A stretch of 64,000 nucleotides of DNA from Arion vulgaris (GCA_020796225.1 CM036767.1:20838927-20902926); one strand, 5' to 3'. Positions 11,330 to 22,525 are shown, counted from the stretch's first letter. Notes: generated by a model not told the origin, from the letters alone. Numbers and translations: made by a program.

Positions 11330-12215
11330 TGTGTTACCAGAGCCAAACATGGACAATGAGCAGAACGCAGTCACAAAAATAACTACATCTGAAATTCGCT
11401 GCCTGCGAAAAGTTACCAACAACACCAGAAAAGACAGACTCACCAACATCAGCATAAGAAAGAAAGTTAGCACAGAACCTTGCTTGAATTACATTGAGAA
11501 ACAAAGTCACCAACATCAGCATAGAAGAAATTGGTACAGAACCTTGCTTGAATTACATTGAGAAACAAAGTCACCAACATTAGCATAAGAAAGAAAGTTG
11601 GCACAGAACCTTGTTTGAAATACATTGAGAAACAAAGTCACCAACATCAGCATAAGAAAGAAAGTTGGTACAGAACCTTGCTTGAATTACATTGAGAAAC
11701 AGTCCCAACATCAGCATAAGAAAGAAAGTTGGCACAGAACCTTGCTTGAAATACATTGAGAAACAAAGTCACCAACATCAGCATAAGAAAGAAAGTTGGC
11801 ACAGAACCTTGCTTGAAATACATTGAGAAACAAAGTCACCAACATCAGCATAAGAAAGAAAGTTGGCACAGAACCTTTGCTTGAATTACATTGAGAAACA
11901 AAGTCACCAACATTAGCATAAGAAAGAAAGTTGGCACAGAACCTGCTTGAATTACATTGAGAAACAAAGAATGAAGTGGTTTGGCCACTCTATAAGAATG
12001 CATCCAAATTCCACAGTATACAGAGACTTCTACAACAGAATATCAGGAAAGAAGGCGAGAGGAAGACCATGAAAAGATGGTTAGATGACATAGCAGAATC
12101 CTGTCAAAGGGCAAAAATAACAATCACACAAACCACCAGAACAGCGCTAGATAAAAACAGAAAACCACAAGACTGGGCAACAACCCGGTAGCAGTTTAAC
12201 GACAAAAGAAGGAAA
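11330..12215 (+). pseudogene. LINE type M fragment with internal array
   Basis: Frames encode typical post-RT residues: LCYQSQTWT near the start, EIRCLRKVTNNTRKDRLTNI, and after the internal array KWFGHSIRMHPNSTVYRDFY and GKKARGR. The coding segment between TNISIRKKV and YIEKQ has been amplified into a 67-bp array. It is dead: multiple stops and no upstream RT domain. A reversed relative lies at 26900-27205. Confidence 0.85.
11430..11965. repeat. 67-bp minisatellite derived from LINE ORF2
   Basis: The unit AAAGTTGGCACAGAACCTTG, CTTGAATTACATTGAGAAAC, AAAGTCACCAACATCAGCAT, AAGAAAG is repeated about eight times. A single unit would be ordinary LINE coding sequence, so the array formed inside the LINE copy. 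Confidence 0.93.
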
Positions 12216-12224
12216 AAAATCCTG

Positions 12225-12845
12225 TTTTGCCTCACAGCGTCAGGATGAGATTTATAGAACGGACTTTTGTGTGCGCTTCATAAAGAGTGTTTTTCGCAAC
12301 CTCTGTTATCTCTGTTGTCCATCTTTTGCGTGTACAGCATTTTTCTCTGTATCCACTGTAATATTGTTTTTGAGGCTTACTGTCTGTTGGTAATCTGCTT
12401 TTGTGGCCGAACCATTTAATTTGTTGTTTCTTGATGAAGTTTAGTACTGATGTTGTACACACTTTTTCCTGATGTCTTCATTTCTAAACCGGCCTCTTCT
12501 TGTTACTCCCAGCATTCTGCGTAGACACTTCATCTCTATCGTGACTACTTTTCTTCTATAGCTTGAAGTCAGCGTCCAGGTTTGGCACTGATAGCATAAC
12601 GTGGAGAGAAAGATTATGTTGAACAATGCTCTTCTTAGTGTTCATGGTGACATGTATGCATTTTAAAATTGTTGCTATTTGTCCTATTATTTGATTTGTT
12701 TTGTGACATCTATGTTGGATTTCGTTAGTTATTATTCTTCCATTTGCTGAGAAAATGCATCCTGTATATGTCAAGTCTTTGATATGTTTTAATTGATGAG
12801 CTGATAGATTGGCTGGCTTAGTTACAATATCAGAAGGAGCTGCAA
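12225..12845 (-). pseudogene. LINE type K fragment, ORF2 C-terminus
   Basis: In reverse: HQLKHIKDLTYTGCIFSANG, then EIQHRCHKTNQIIGQIATIL, then STLCYQCQTWTLTSSYRRK, EMKCLRRMLGVTRRGRFRNE, IKWFGH and KRWTTEITEVAKNTLYEAHT. This is the standard order downstream of the reverse transcriptase core in RTE/CR1-like LINEs. Frameshifts split it, so it is non-functional. Confidence 0.88.
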
Positions 12846-13126
12846 TGGATCGAAGTGACATTCTTCACGCATTGAGAGAGTCTTTCCGAACAGAGGAGTT
12901 TCAGGGCTGTGAATCCCACTCGCTGACCAGATTGAAAGAGATGAGTGTCAATATTGGTGCAGCCCGAAAAGAACGACATACTAAATATGCAAAGAGATTG
13001 ATTAATCAACATCGAACTGGCGTGTTGGGTCGCTGGACGCTGCTGGATTTGCTGAGGCGGAGATCGGAGCACCTATGGACATATCCGGAGTGCTATGATG
13101 ATAGTCCTCATATAACTGATAACTGA
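12835..13126 (+). pseudogene. Unknown dispersed coding-like repeat, copy 2
   Basis: One frame reads SDILHALRESFRTEEF, then LTRLKEMSVNIGAARKERHT, then KYAKRLINQ. A frame change would give GAPMDISGVL from GGAGCACCTATGGACATATC. The same order appears on the minus strand at 10540-10860. Not recognised; no catalytic motif seen. Confidence 0.55.
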
Positions 13127-13189
13127 ATTGATGAGTTGATTGAGAATGGCTGATAATGACATACCACAATCAATCACACATGGACAATA

Positions 13190-13905
13190 CATTCTTCTAT
13201 AAAGTTACTCATCATTATTAATTAACACACACAAGACAGAGTCCATGAAAATCAACAGAACACCAAGCCAAGCAAACATACAAATAGACAACAACAGGCA
13301 AAGTAAAGCAAGTTTCTAAATTCTAATATTTACGCTACATGATCACACAGGATGGAAAACTCAATAGAGAAATAGAGACAAGATGACAAAAAGCAAATGC
13401 AGTGACCTACTAGCTGGCACCATTACTACAACACACAAAGTTCAAGATGGAAATGAAAAGACAGATGATAAAAGTATTTTCATACCAACACTTTGTTACC
13501 AGTGCCAAACGTGGTCTCTGACAGCAACACACCACAGAAAGCTCATCATGTATGAAATGAAATGCTTGAGGAAGGCAGTGGGGGTCATCAGGAAAGATGG
13601 GCACGAAATGAGAACTCCAGAAGCAGAGTGGGCATAATTTCTTTGCCCGAATACATTGAAGACAACAAATGTAGTGGTTTGGACATTTACTTCGAATGGA
13701 ATACAACCAACCACCAATGACAGCATACAATAAAAAGATATCAGGTACTAGTGCCAGAGGAAGATCAAGAAAAGAGGAAAGACAATATCAATACCACACT
13801 AAATAAACACGGATATAACACAACAAGTGTGACTTATGTGGCCCTGAAACGCATATTAAAGCTCCCACCCCTATGCTAAACGGCAAGAGTAGATAACCAA
13901 TTTCA
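13190..13905 (+). pseudogene. LINE type N fragment
   Basis: Post-RT residues are visible in shifting frames: THKTESMKI, then IFIPTLCYQCQTWSLTATHH, KLIMYEMKCLRKAVGVIRKD, then TSNGIQPTT and TLNKHGYNTT-like sequence. A second copy with a SINE insertion is at 44160-44650. Confidence 0.82.
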
Positions 13906-14795
13906 TCACCCACCTGGGAATAGACAATAGAAAATAGACAACAGACAAATAGACAATAGGTCATCATTATTATGTCTTTACTTTTCTGTGATATTTCTTT
14001 CCTTCACTCTAGCAAGTTTCGTCTTTAAGATGTTTGTTTGTTGTTTGCGTTCCTTCTTTACCATCAGTATAAACACTTTTTTGTGATATGTTTTGCCTTA
14101 GCCAAGAACGATTATACGTTGCCCCTATTCTGTAGCCCTATTCATGTAGCCCCTATTCATGTAGCCCTATTCATATGCTATATCGGCAGGGCATCCGAAA
14201 TTCTCAGCCTACTTGAAATGTCTCGCTGACAGTCAGTCCCTCACACTTTTCCTTTCTTCGTGTTTTTTTATTGCTCTTTAATGATCATTTTTCGCTGTAT
14301 ATTTGGACTTTATGATCTGTGCCAAAGAGTATGTCTACACTTTGCATCCTTTCTGACTTTGTGAGGTCGTTCCGGATTAGGAACATTCTCATCTATTTGG
14401 GACACGTGTGTTTGTCACTCCAACGATCAATTTTCGGCCGTTTAATTGGCCTTTATTTGATCTGAGCCATGGACGTAATCCTACAGTGTTGGATAATCAC
14501 GTTGGAAAAGTATCGGCCTTAGTCAATGTTTGGGAATGTACGATAAGACAAACCTGCACATTTTCGGCCTTGCTTGTCTTGCCAAAGTGAGGTTGTTCCG
14601 GATTAGGAGCAATTCTCAGCCGTTTCGAGACGCGTGTCGGCAATTGGCAATTTGCAGATTCACGTTGTATTTTCCTTTACGACGGGAAACAATGGACTTG
14701 GGCTAATCACATATACACAAGAGGGGTCATGTCATTAGCGCTAGAACCGCAACTTAATTTTTGCGCTCGCAACATCACCCATTTCCAGTTCTTCT
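13906..14795. other. Unassigned stretch
   Basis: A short tandem of AGCCCTATTCATGT occurs at about 14130-14175. CGTTCCGGATTAGGA occurs at 14369 and similarly at 14594, with similar flanks, suggesting an old ~220-bp duplication. No gene. Confidence 0.5.
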
Positions 14796-15000
14796 ACAGG
14801 GAAATATTTATTAGAGAGATTAAAAAATAAAGTTCATACAAAAATATTTTCACCATCTTATAAATTACATCTGGAAGCTAGCCGTTTCTATGGAGTTATT
14901 TTACTGCCGCTAAGATCTTCCTGTGCAAGAAAGAGACCGGAGCACACATGGCTACTCACCGAAGTGCAATGATGGCACTAACAATCACTCAATCAGTTTC
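14796..15000 (+). mobile_element. SINE C, 3' half
   Basis: Starts in the TTTATTAGAGAGATTAAAAA region, continues with CGCTAAGATCTTCCTGTGCA and CACCGAAGTGCAATGATG, and ends in a short (AATC)n. Confidence 0.85.
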
Positions 15001-15229
15001 CCGGTTACAGCCGAATTCTAAAAAAAATCGTCGTCGAAACTATTATGTAGGTGCTCTGGCGCTGACACTGTCAGATAAATGTAAGTGACTGCGCAACTAT
15101 GTGGACACATGAATGCACATACATGGATTCTGTTCAATTTCTGTTTTTCCAACCCTGAAGCTAAATGTTATAATCTCGTATCACACAACGAGAGAAGGAA
15201 GAACTGATTCCTTTTATACCATGTGGTAT
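15001..15229. other. Unassigned stretch
   Basis: No recognised feature. Confidence 0.4.
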
Positions 15230-15545
15230 CTAGGGTAATATGGGTCTCTTTTCTCTCTATCTTTACCTTTCAACTACCAATGGAGCACAGGTCTTCAACA
15301 AACTTCCTCCAGCTCTTCCTCTATCCTGCCATCCCTTCCAGTTCTTTCCATGCATGTCTAGACCATCTCTTACTCATTCCTCCCTGCGGGTTCCAAAACA
15401 GTGCCTGTCTTACAATGCCTCCAGTCGGTCCTCTCAACGTGTGTCCCATCCCTCGCCAGCGTCTCTTCCCTAGCTCTTTCTCCACCGGTATCTGCCCAGT
15501 TCTCTCCCGAGTTCCTCTTCGTAATCCGATCACACCACCCCAGTC
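15230..15545 (-). pseudogene. LINE type P fragment
   Basis: The minus strand encodes GLRRGTRERTGQIPVEKELG, then RRWRGMGHTLRGPTGGIVRQ and ALFWNPQGG, then SRHAWKELEGM. This is the basic WxxGHTLR...WNPQG segment that ends LINE ORF2. It is open for 70 codons but lacks all upstream domains. Confidence 0.8.
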
Positions 15546-16536
15546 CCTCTACTCTACATAAAGATCAATTTATACGAAGGCCCGTAGTTCTCAGGTGGTT
15601 TCTCTTAATATGGTGTTAGGCCCATATTTTTCATTTACCGTTTTCACACACGATGGAGGATGTGGTCAACATCACGCCGGTCACCTTCACTTCCCAGTGC
15701 TTTTCCTGGTACCCAATAGAGGCTGGATCGATTTGAGAGCAGTTACGATCGGAAAAAAATTCCACGCCCACTGTGGCATAAGAAGCAAATTCACTAACAA
15801 CTGCGACTCTCATTCCACAGCAGACATCTGCCAAATTGTTACAATTTTCTACACAAAAAATTGCCCTGTTTTATAAAAAAACTTGACATTTGACGGTGCT
15901 TCAGTTTTCAAAACCACCCCTTAAATTTATCCCTGCAAAAATAATAGTTTTTTTAAATACATCGTACACACTTAATATTTATTATTAAGAAATAAGAAAG
16001 ATTATTCGCTGACATAGTCATCATCTTAGAAGCATGAAGTAATTATAGCTACCATCTGGCATGCTGAGATATAATCAAAGTCTGTAAAGTCTATCATTTA
16101 TTTTCTGTAAATCCAAACTGGCAAACCTGTAAAACTATAATAAAGATCTTTGATATACAAATGCTAACTGACTTCTCTCTCGTTGTAAGTTGTAGATAAT
16201 GTCCATGTTTTTCTGATAATATATAATGTTGGTAGTAAAGTTAATGGCATAGATTTGTATATTTTAGAAGAAGCTAGGGTTATTAAAATAAGTTTTAGAG
16301 GAAAACAAGTTCAAACAATGGTTGTTTTTAATTTTTTGCAAGTAGTATTTTCTTGTCGGGATAATTCATATGGAATTTGTATAATTAATATGGAATTTGT
16401 ATAATTAATATGGAATTTGTATGACAGATTTATCGCTCTGCTTAGCTTTATTTTGTTTAGTTTTATACGATTTGCAACGTCAGTGTTTTTAGTCGGTTTT
16501 TTTTTGACGGAATGTTCTATTTTTTTCTCTGTTGAG
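15546..16536. other. Unassigned AT-rich stretch
   Basis: Contains a 20-bp unit ATAATTAATATGGAATTTGT repeated about three times at 16361-16422. No gene recognised; a 93-codon frame at 15595-15876 has no motif I can name. Confidence 0.5.
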
Positions 16537-16931
16537 GTCTCTGTGTGTAGAGGTTAGGTGCTAGTCTCTCGTCCCAAAGGTACCAGGTTCGCTCCCTCAT
16601 GCAGCCATCTGGATATTTTTCCAGAGATTCCTGATCTCAGTGTAGGTGAGATCAAGCTCCTAGTTCTATCGGAGACGGACGATAAAACGTAGGTTCCGTG
16701 TATAATTTGAGCACGTAGAAGAGCCCGTGAAAAATTGAGAAGAGCAGACTGGATAGCCGCTGATCGGGCAAATTTCATTAGCAAAATATTAAAAATAAAA
16801 TACCATCTTCAAGTACATCGGGGACCCTCGTCGGTGCTACGGTTTTCGTGCACTGCAGCTGAGATCTTCCTGTGTAAGAAAGAGATCGGACCACACACGG
16901 TTAATTACCGAAATGAAATCATGATGGTCTT

Positions 16932-16966
<35 letters not shown>

Positions 16967-16970
16967 TGTT
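16537..16970 (+). mobile_element. SINE C, full length
   Basis: A tRNA-like head has B box GGTTCGCTCCCTC. The body has GGATATTTTTCCAGAGATTC, GTAGGTGAGATCAAGCTCCT and GACGATAAAACGTAGGTTCC. The 3' region has GAGATCTTCCTGTGTAAGAA and the tail is (AATC) about eight times at 16934-16966. Confidence 0.93.
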
Positions 16971-17754
16971 TTGAGTTATTTTTGTACGGAATTTTCAATT
17001 TCTTTATTTGATATGATTTGCAATGTGTGTTTCTATTTTGATGGAAGGAAATTAAAATGTCCCATAGATTTTGCAAACCGTACGGAATGAAGTGCCTGTC
17101 CCTTAACATTTCTAACCCATGTATGCAGGAGAAAGGAGGGTCGGTTGCTTTCCTCGGTTAGGAATGTTGTAGTTATGTGGTATTTGTTGTAGTTATGTGG
17201 TTTTTGTTGGTGTTTGTTGGTGGTATTTCTTGTACGATGGCTTTAACATAACTTCAATGGTGGATTCATATAGATATATTTATTTTGATGTTACATGGTT
17301 TTTCTTTCCACATGGCTTTCATACGTCCACAATATATTCAACGACTATGGTGTATTCATATATACATGTTTATTTTGATGTTACAAGTGTAGACAACACA
17401 CAAAGACGTCTAGCCATGTCCACTGTTTATGTTCGTCTCTCTATGTTGTCACTACGCAGCTAAGCAGTACTAACAAATCTACGTCAACTAGTTTCACTAC
17501 GTCAATGTCTCGTTCTAGTGTTGCTATCTGCTTATAATGGGCAGTTTTGGTGTGCAAACACTAAGTCTCTACTTATCTCCCTTTTACAAACCTATCTCTA
17601 TCTAAACTACCTGTCTAGTCTGTTAGCTACTACATTGGAGCTGGGGGCTACTACGGAAACGAACGCGGTGGGGAATGAACACACAGCTCATTTTATCCTG
17701 ATTCGAAAGGGAACGAGCTAAGGATTATTCTAATCCGATTTTGACGGAACTCTC
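16971..17754. other. Unassigned stretch
   Basis: GTAGTTATGTGGTATTTGTT is duplicated at 17170-17210. TATTTTGATGTTACA occurs twice, at 17279 and 17369, with similar flanks: an old ~90-bp duplication. No gene. Confidence 0.5.
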
Positions 17755-18230
17755 TAACATACATATATATATAATATTTATATATGATCAGAATACTAAG
17801 AATATGCATATATATTTCCGGTGGCAACATATGGGTGTGAAGCATGGACAGTTAACAAGGCAGGGGAAAAACATATATGTGCTTTTGAATATAGTGTTAC
17901 AGAAGAGTCTTTATATCATGGACAGAGAAGAGAACAAATAGATCTATCCAGAAAGAACTCAGAATCAAAGACAACTGGCTAATGCTACAAATACGAAAGA
18001 AGAAATTGAAGTTTTTTGGACATGCAAAGACACGAAAGGTTGATTAAGACTATAATGGAATGAGGCATACCAGCAATGAGAAGAGGAAGACCACGGAGAA
18101 ATTGGATTCAGGATGTAACTGATGGTTTGAACATGACGGCTGCAGAGACTGCACATCTGGCCTATGAAAGAGAACAATTCCGAAGGACTGTTGGGGTGGC
18201 AACGTTCTGCTCAGGACAAGCTATTTGATG
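17755..18230 (+). pseudogene. LINE type F fragment
   Basis: Frames give FPVATYGCEAWTV-like sequence (CCGGTGGCAACATATGGGTG), then DNWLMLQIRKKKLKFFGH, MRRGRPRRNWIQDVTDGLNM, TAAETAHLAYEREQFRRTVG and the ending ATGATGAT. It is decayed by stops and frameshifts, and is one of seven type F copies. Confidence 0.87.
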
Positions 18231-18399
18231 ATGATTTATATATGACCTTTTTCAATTTTACAGACGGTAAATTGACAAGTGTGTTACTATGACAACTTCT
18301 GAGTTTATGATTGTCTCTCTTACCTTTAAGCTTATCTCTAAGTTGCTTTTCAAAAGATTACACACATTTTAGTAATGCTGTTTTCCAAATAACTCGGCC

Positions 18400-18960
18400 A
18401 TCAGCTAGTTTTGCCATTTGCTGGGAACTTAGAAAATCTCTTCATTGAGGCTTTACAGTTATCCGTATATCTGAGCATTTGTCTGCCTTGGTGCCTCTTC
18501 CCTTCCGAAAGCTCACAGAACAACAACACATGTTGTGGTATGCGGCTTTTTCCCATTGTTCTCAAATGTCCTAGCCATCTTGGTCTTCTATTGTTGAGTG
18601 ATGATGATGCTCGTCCATCACGGGTGATGATGACCACACAAATTTTCATCCAAGGAAATATAGTTGCGTTATGTTTGTCTGTGTATGCGTAGATGACTAG
18701 TGAGCCTGATACGGGCTTGAAATGTTCTTGTACAGTGTGGGCAAGATATACTTGCACTTATGGGAAGTTTTACTGCCTTTCTATTTTAACGTTTTTGTTC
18801 CATCCGTGCTGTTCTACCTGCCTCGCAGGCCGAGGAACCGTGTCGAAGAAGTGTGCGCCATGCTGATCTGTCTTGAGCAACATTCTCCCAGTTGTCGACA
18901 TCTATGCCAAAGGATTTCATCGAGTTTTTGCTGAGTATTCCCATGATGGAAGACAAGTTT
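18400..18960 (-). pseudogene. LINE type Q fragment
   Basis: The minus strand encodes RRPRWLGHLRTMGKSRIPQH, then LSEGKRHQGRQMLRYTDNCK and ASMKRFSKFP, the C-terminal end of a LINE ORF2. Upstream (18700-18960) weaker residues of the same protein can be followed in other frames. Confidence 0.8.
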
Positions 18961-19299
18961 GCAGGTTTCAGTAATTCAGAATTGGTTATTTTGTCGTACC
19001 ATCTGATGTTCCTAATCTTGTTGTACCTATCTATTATATATATCTACACGAATGGTTTGCAACATATAAAAAGGTGTGTTTTTGAGTAGACAATATAATG
19101 ACTCATTGTATGACATTATTAGCTATGTGTGTATTTGTCTTGAATGAAGCAGGCATTCACGCAAAAATCAGCCAGAAGCGCCATACCAGGCGTCATGACT
19201 ACGCCTGAATTCATAGCGGTCAAACACAAGAAGAAGAAGATCATGCCCCACAAGGACCAAAATATTTTCCGCGTCTCCTGGTCGTGAAAGCACTGTTAG
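18961..19299. other. Unassigned stretch with short (GAA) tract
   Basis: GCCATACCAGGCGTCATGAC...GAAGAAGAAG at 19181-19240 resembles the end of a (GAA)-tailed retroposon. Too short to assign. Confidence 0.4.
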
Positions 19300-19800
19300 T
19301 ATCAGAACACGATCAGAGCTCAATCACAACGCAAGCGTACCAGGTTCAAACACCGCGGCAGGCAGTTTGTAAGCAAATTGGTTTCCGTGGGATTTTACGA
19401 AAGGTAAAATAGACCCATAGTTCAGAAAGCGATGACAAACTACTGAACGTATAAGTGGTGTCTAGAAAAATTAACGACTCATTTACTCCTTTTCTGTTTC
19501 GCCCGAGTGGTTACCAGGGCCCAAATTTGGGGTGTAAAGAATAGAACCACTGTTACCTGCCACGCATGTCGTAAGAGACGACTAAGGAGGTTTGGCTGAA
19601 ATCGGATGCATGTGTCCTAACTGTGTAGAAGTCTATACGTTTAGGGCCTACCAAACCAATGTGCAACGTATACATGTTCTTGGCAAAGATCAAACATATC
19701 ACAAAGAGTGATTAAAATTGGTCGTAACGAACGAACGCAAAGAAGAAGAAGAAGACTCCTTTTCTGTAAAGGATATGCCAGGATTTTCATTTCTCATCAG
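19300..19800 (+). mobile_element. SINE G, interrupted by SINE A
   Basis: The head region has B box GGTTCAAACACCG. The body has GGCAGGCAGTTTGTAAGCAA, AACTACTGAACGTATAAGTG and, after the interruption, GGATATGCCAGGATTTTCAT. Other copies are at 23207-23465, 57872-58145 and 62345-62455. Confidence 0.88.
19498..19754 (+). mobile_element. SINE A inserted in SINE G
   Basis: Flanked by perfect 13-bp duplications of ACTCCTTTTCTGT (19485-19497 and 19755-19767). The body is GCCCGAGTGGTTACC, AAGAATAGAACCACTGTTAC, GCATGTCGTAAGAGACGACT and AACCAATGTGCAACGTATAC, with a (GAA)n tail. Confidence 0.94.
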
Positions 19801-19934
19801 AAAACACATTGACCAACATCATGTTCTTCTTGAATAGAAACAAAATGGGAGGATAGAGAAGTTTTAATGTCACATTAAAAATAAACCAACCAGGAGATAG
19901 AATCGTGTGGGTCAGAACTGACTACTGTGTTGGT

Positions 19935-20168
19935 ACAGAAGAAATACTGCAGTACTTAAAATGGTCACGTCCGCTAGAAGTACTGAAGTACTTAAAATGA
20001 TCACGTCCGCTAGAAGTACTGCAGTACTTAAAATGATCACGTCCGCTAGAAGTACTGCAGTACTTAAAATGGTCACGTCCGCTAGAAGTACTGCAGTACT
20101 TAAAATGATCACGTCCGCTAGAAGTACTGCAGTACTTAAAATGATCACGTTCGCTAGAAGTACTGGAA
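19935..20168. repeat. 36-bp minisatellite with palindromic core
   Basis: The unit TACTTAAAATGATCACGTCC, GCTAGAAGTACTGCAG repeats about six times (TTAAAATG at 19956, 19992, 20028). AGTACTGCAGTACT is a perfect 14-base palindrome in most copies. Confidence 0.95.
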
Positions 20169-20384
20169 AATGTCACACCCGCAGCTAGTTTTAGTCGTTA
20201 CTAATTACACCAACTAACTATGGTCAGAGAAGACCACCCAGTGGGTGCAAGATCTCTACTAGCAAATTTGACTAATAAAACACTTTCCACTATTATCTAA
20301 TTGTACCTGGTGAGGAGTATATGTCAAAGACACGAACTTTTAGTACTATAAGATCATCTTAACAGTCTTCTTGTTCTCTTCCAT
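20169..20384. other. Unassigned stretch
   Basis: No recognised feature. Confidence 0.4.
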
Positions 20385-20575
20385 AGTAAACTGGTTAGAA
20401 TCGGCGTTGCTACAATAGAAAACTGTGGTTAGAATTGATGTTACTACAATGGAAAACTGGTTAGAATTGACGTTGCTACATTAGAAAACTGGTTAGACTC
20501 GACGTTGCTACGATATTAAACTGGTTATAATTGACGTTGCTGTAATAGTAAACTGGTTAGAATTGACGTTGTTAG
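20385..20575. repeat. ~32-bp minisatellite, about 6 copies
   Basis: The unit is AAACTGGTTAGAATTGACGT plus TGCTACAATAG, with variation. The same unit forms a second array at 46000-46440. Confidence 0.9.
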
Positions 20576-20814
20576 AATCAGTACCACGTAACTTGTCACT
20601 ATAAGAGTACTGTCAAATCAAGATGTAAATATCTGTACGTACAATACTTGTATAGTAATTTGTTAACGTTATATATATATTTACACATGAACCGTCCTCA
20701 TATGTGTTCCTCGTATACCTCTACCTACTTACCATGCTCACTGGCCCTTGAACTTCTCTTTGGGTTTTTCGAACTCTTTATTCTTCTTCTCTTCCATTAT
20801 TTATTTCTTTATAA
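20576..20814. other. Unassigned stretch
   Basis: A short TA repeat at 20670; no gene. Confidence 0.4.
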
Positions 20815-21195
20815 AAGTGTTGGGGAGGGGGTGCAGTGATCTTGTGTGTGCTTGCTCTAATGCACTTTGTAAGCTGTTATTCATTGTCTTAAGGATGTTC
20901 TTGATGCCATCGTTCCATCTATTGCGTGGTCTTCCTCCTTCTCTGTACTCGTTATACTTTTTCTGTGTGGCTCTCTGTGGTAGACGATACCAGGGTATTC
21001 TTGTCAACCATTTAATCTGTTGTTATTTTATGAATTGCATGACTGGTTTCGCATTCAGTCTTCTTCTGATTTCTTCATATCTAAATTTGTCTCTTATTGT
21101 CACACCTGCAGTTCTTCTAAGACACCTCGTCTTGTGGTTATAATTTTTCGCTGATTAGCTGCAGTTATTTGCCATGTTTGACACTGGTAACAACA
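20815..21195 (-). pseudogene. LINE type R fragment
   Basis: The minus strand gives KTRCLRRTAGVTIRDKFRYE, EIRRRLNAKPVMQFIK, QQIKWLTRIPWYRLPQRATQ, GGRPRNRWNDGIKNILKTMN and ALEQAHTRSLHPLP. This is a decayed LINE ORF2 C-terminus, related to type K in overall order. Confidence 0.82.
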
Positions 21196-21270
21196 TGTTT
21201 ATCTATATCTATCTTCTTCGCGTCCCGTTTGATATTATATGATATCCACAAGAGATTGTTATTGTTGAAG

Positions 21271-21527
21271 TCGCCCGAATGGTTACCGGAGCCCAAATTT
21301 GGGGTGCAAAGAATAGAACCACTGTTACCTGCCATGCATGTTGTAAGAGGCGATTAAGGAGGAGTGGATGAAATCGGATGCATGTGTCCTAAAGGTGTAG
21401 AAGTCTTTGCGTTTATCAGCCTACCAAACCAATGTGCAACGTATACACGTTCTTGGCAAAGATCAAACATATCACAAAGAGTGATTAAAATTTGTCGCAA
21501 AGAACGAACGCAAAGAAGAAGAAGAAG
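21271..21527 (+). mobile_element. SINE A, full length
   Basis: Contains GCCCGAATGGTTACC, GGGGTGCAAAGAATAGAACC, TTGTAAGAGGCGATTAAGGA, CCAATGTGCAACGTATACAC and GAACGAACGCAAAGAAGAAG. The flanks share AGATTGTT, a likely short target duplication. Confidence 0.92.
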
Positions 21528-21675
21528 ATTGTTGTCGTTCACCCGCTTATCTACTTATTGTTTCTATGTCAGAAGAAGATTGTTGTCGTTCACCCGCTTA
21601 TCTACTTATTGTTTTACATGTCAGAAGAAGATTGTTGTCGTTCTACCGCTTTTCTACTTATTGTTTCACATGTCA
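21521..21675. repeat. 51-bp minisatellite, 3 copies
   Basis: GAAGAAGATTGTTGTCGTTC, then ACCCGCTTATCTACTTATTG, recurs at 21521, 21572 and 21623. It begins inside the (GAA)n tail of the SINE A copy, so the tail and flank have been co-amplified. Confidence 0.92.
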
Positions 21676-21913
21676 AGTCACAATCGTTGAGCAGTCTTTC
21701 CGAAGTTCATGATGTTTTTCTAAGTCTTCGCCATCTTTTCATATCCGCTGTCCATCGGAGAACTGTCCTATCCAATGTTGTTACTGACATAAGACATACA
21801 TGCACAGTCCATCTTCATTTGATTTTTTAATGATGGTCTTCAAGGATTCAAAGTTTGTTTGTTTCACAGTGTATGATTTCTCTAAAATAATGTCCATCGA
21901 TTAAATGGTTTGT
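21676..21913. other. Unassigned stretch, possible LINE end
   Basis: The reverse of ATCCGCTGTCCATCGGAGAACTG resembles ends of type S LINE fragments near 31.2 kb. Weak. Confidence 0.3.
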
Positions 21914-22356
21914 TGATTGAACCATCGTCATTGTACTTTGGTGAGTAGCCATGCATGTTCCGATATCTTTCCTACATAGGAAGATCTCAGCTGCAGTACA
22001 CGAACTCCGTAGCACCGACGTGGGTCCTCGATGTAATTTTGAAGATAATGAAGATAGAGTTTTTTACTTATTATTTTTACTAATATATATATATTTATTA
22101 TTATTCTTTTCTAATGAACTTTACCCAGGCAGCGGCTTTCCAGCCTGCTCTTCTCGATTATGAGCTGCCAAGGGTTCTTCTAAGTGCTCAAATTGAACAC
22201 AGGTCCTACGTTTCATCGTCCTTGTCCGATAGGAATAGGAACTCGATTTCACACTGAGATCAGGGATCTCTTGAACAATATCCAGATGGCTCCAATAGAG
22301 AGCGAACCTGGACCTTGGCACTAGAGACAAGCACCTAACATCTGTGTCACAGAGGC
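21914..22356 (-). mobile_element. SINE C, full length, reversed
   Basis: From GTCATTGTACTTTGGTGAGT through AGGAAGATCTCAGCTGCAGT and CTTTCCAGCCTGCTCTTCTC to the head region GAGCGAACCTGGACCTTGGC. It ends directly against SINE B at 22357. Confidence 0.9.
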
Positions 22357-22525
22357 CCATTTTGTGCCAGTCATGCGCCTACAAGTAAGCCAGCACATCC
22401 GATTTCTGCATCACTTTTATTTTCTAGGTAGCTTCCTAGGCCCCAAGTCCTTCGACATATGTCACCTTGTAAGCCGCAGTGTTATTATTCTTAGCTCCTT
22501 ACGAGCTCAACAACACATGAGCATT
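22357..22525 (-). mobile_element. SINE B, partial
   Basis: Plus strand: TGTGCCAGTCATGCGCCTAC, CAGCACATCCGATTTCTGCA and GTAAGCCGCAGTG. The (GAA)n end is missing. Confidence 0.8.
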
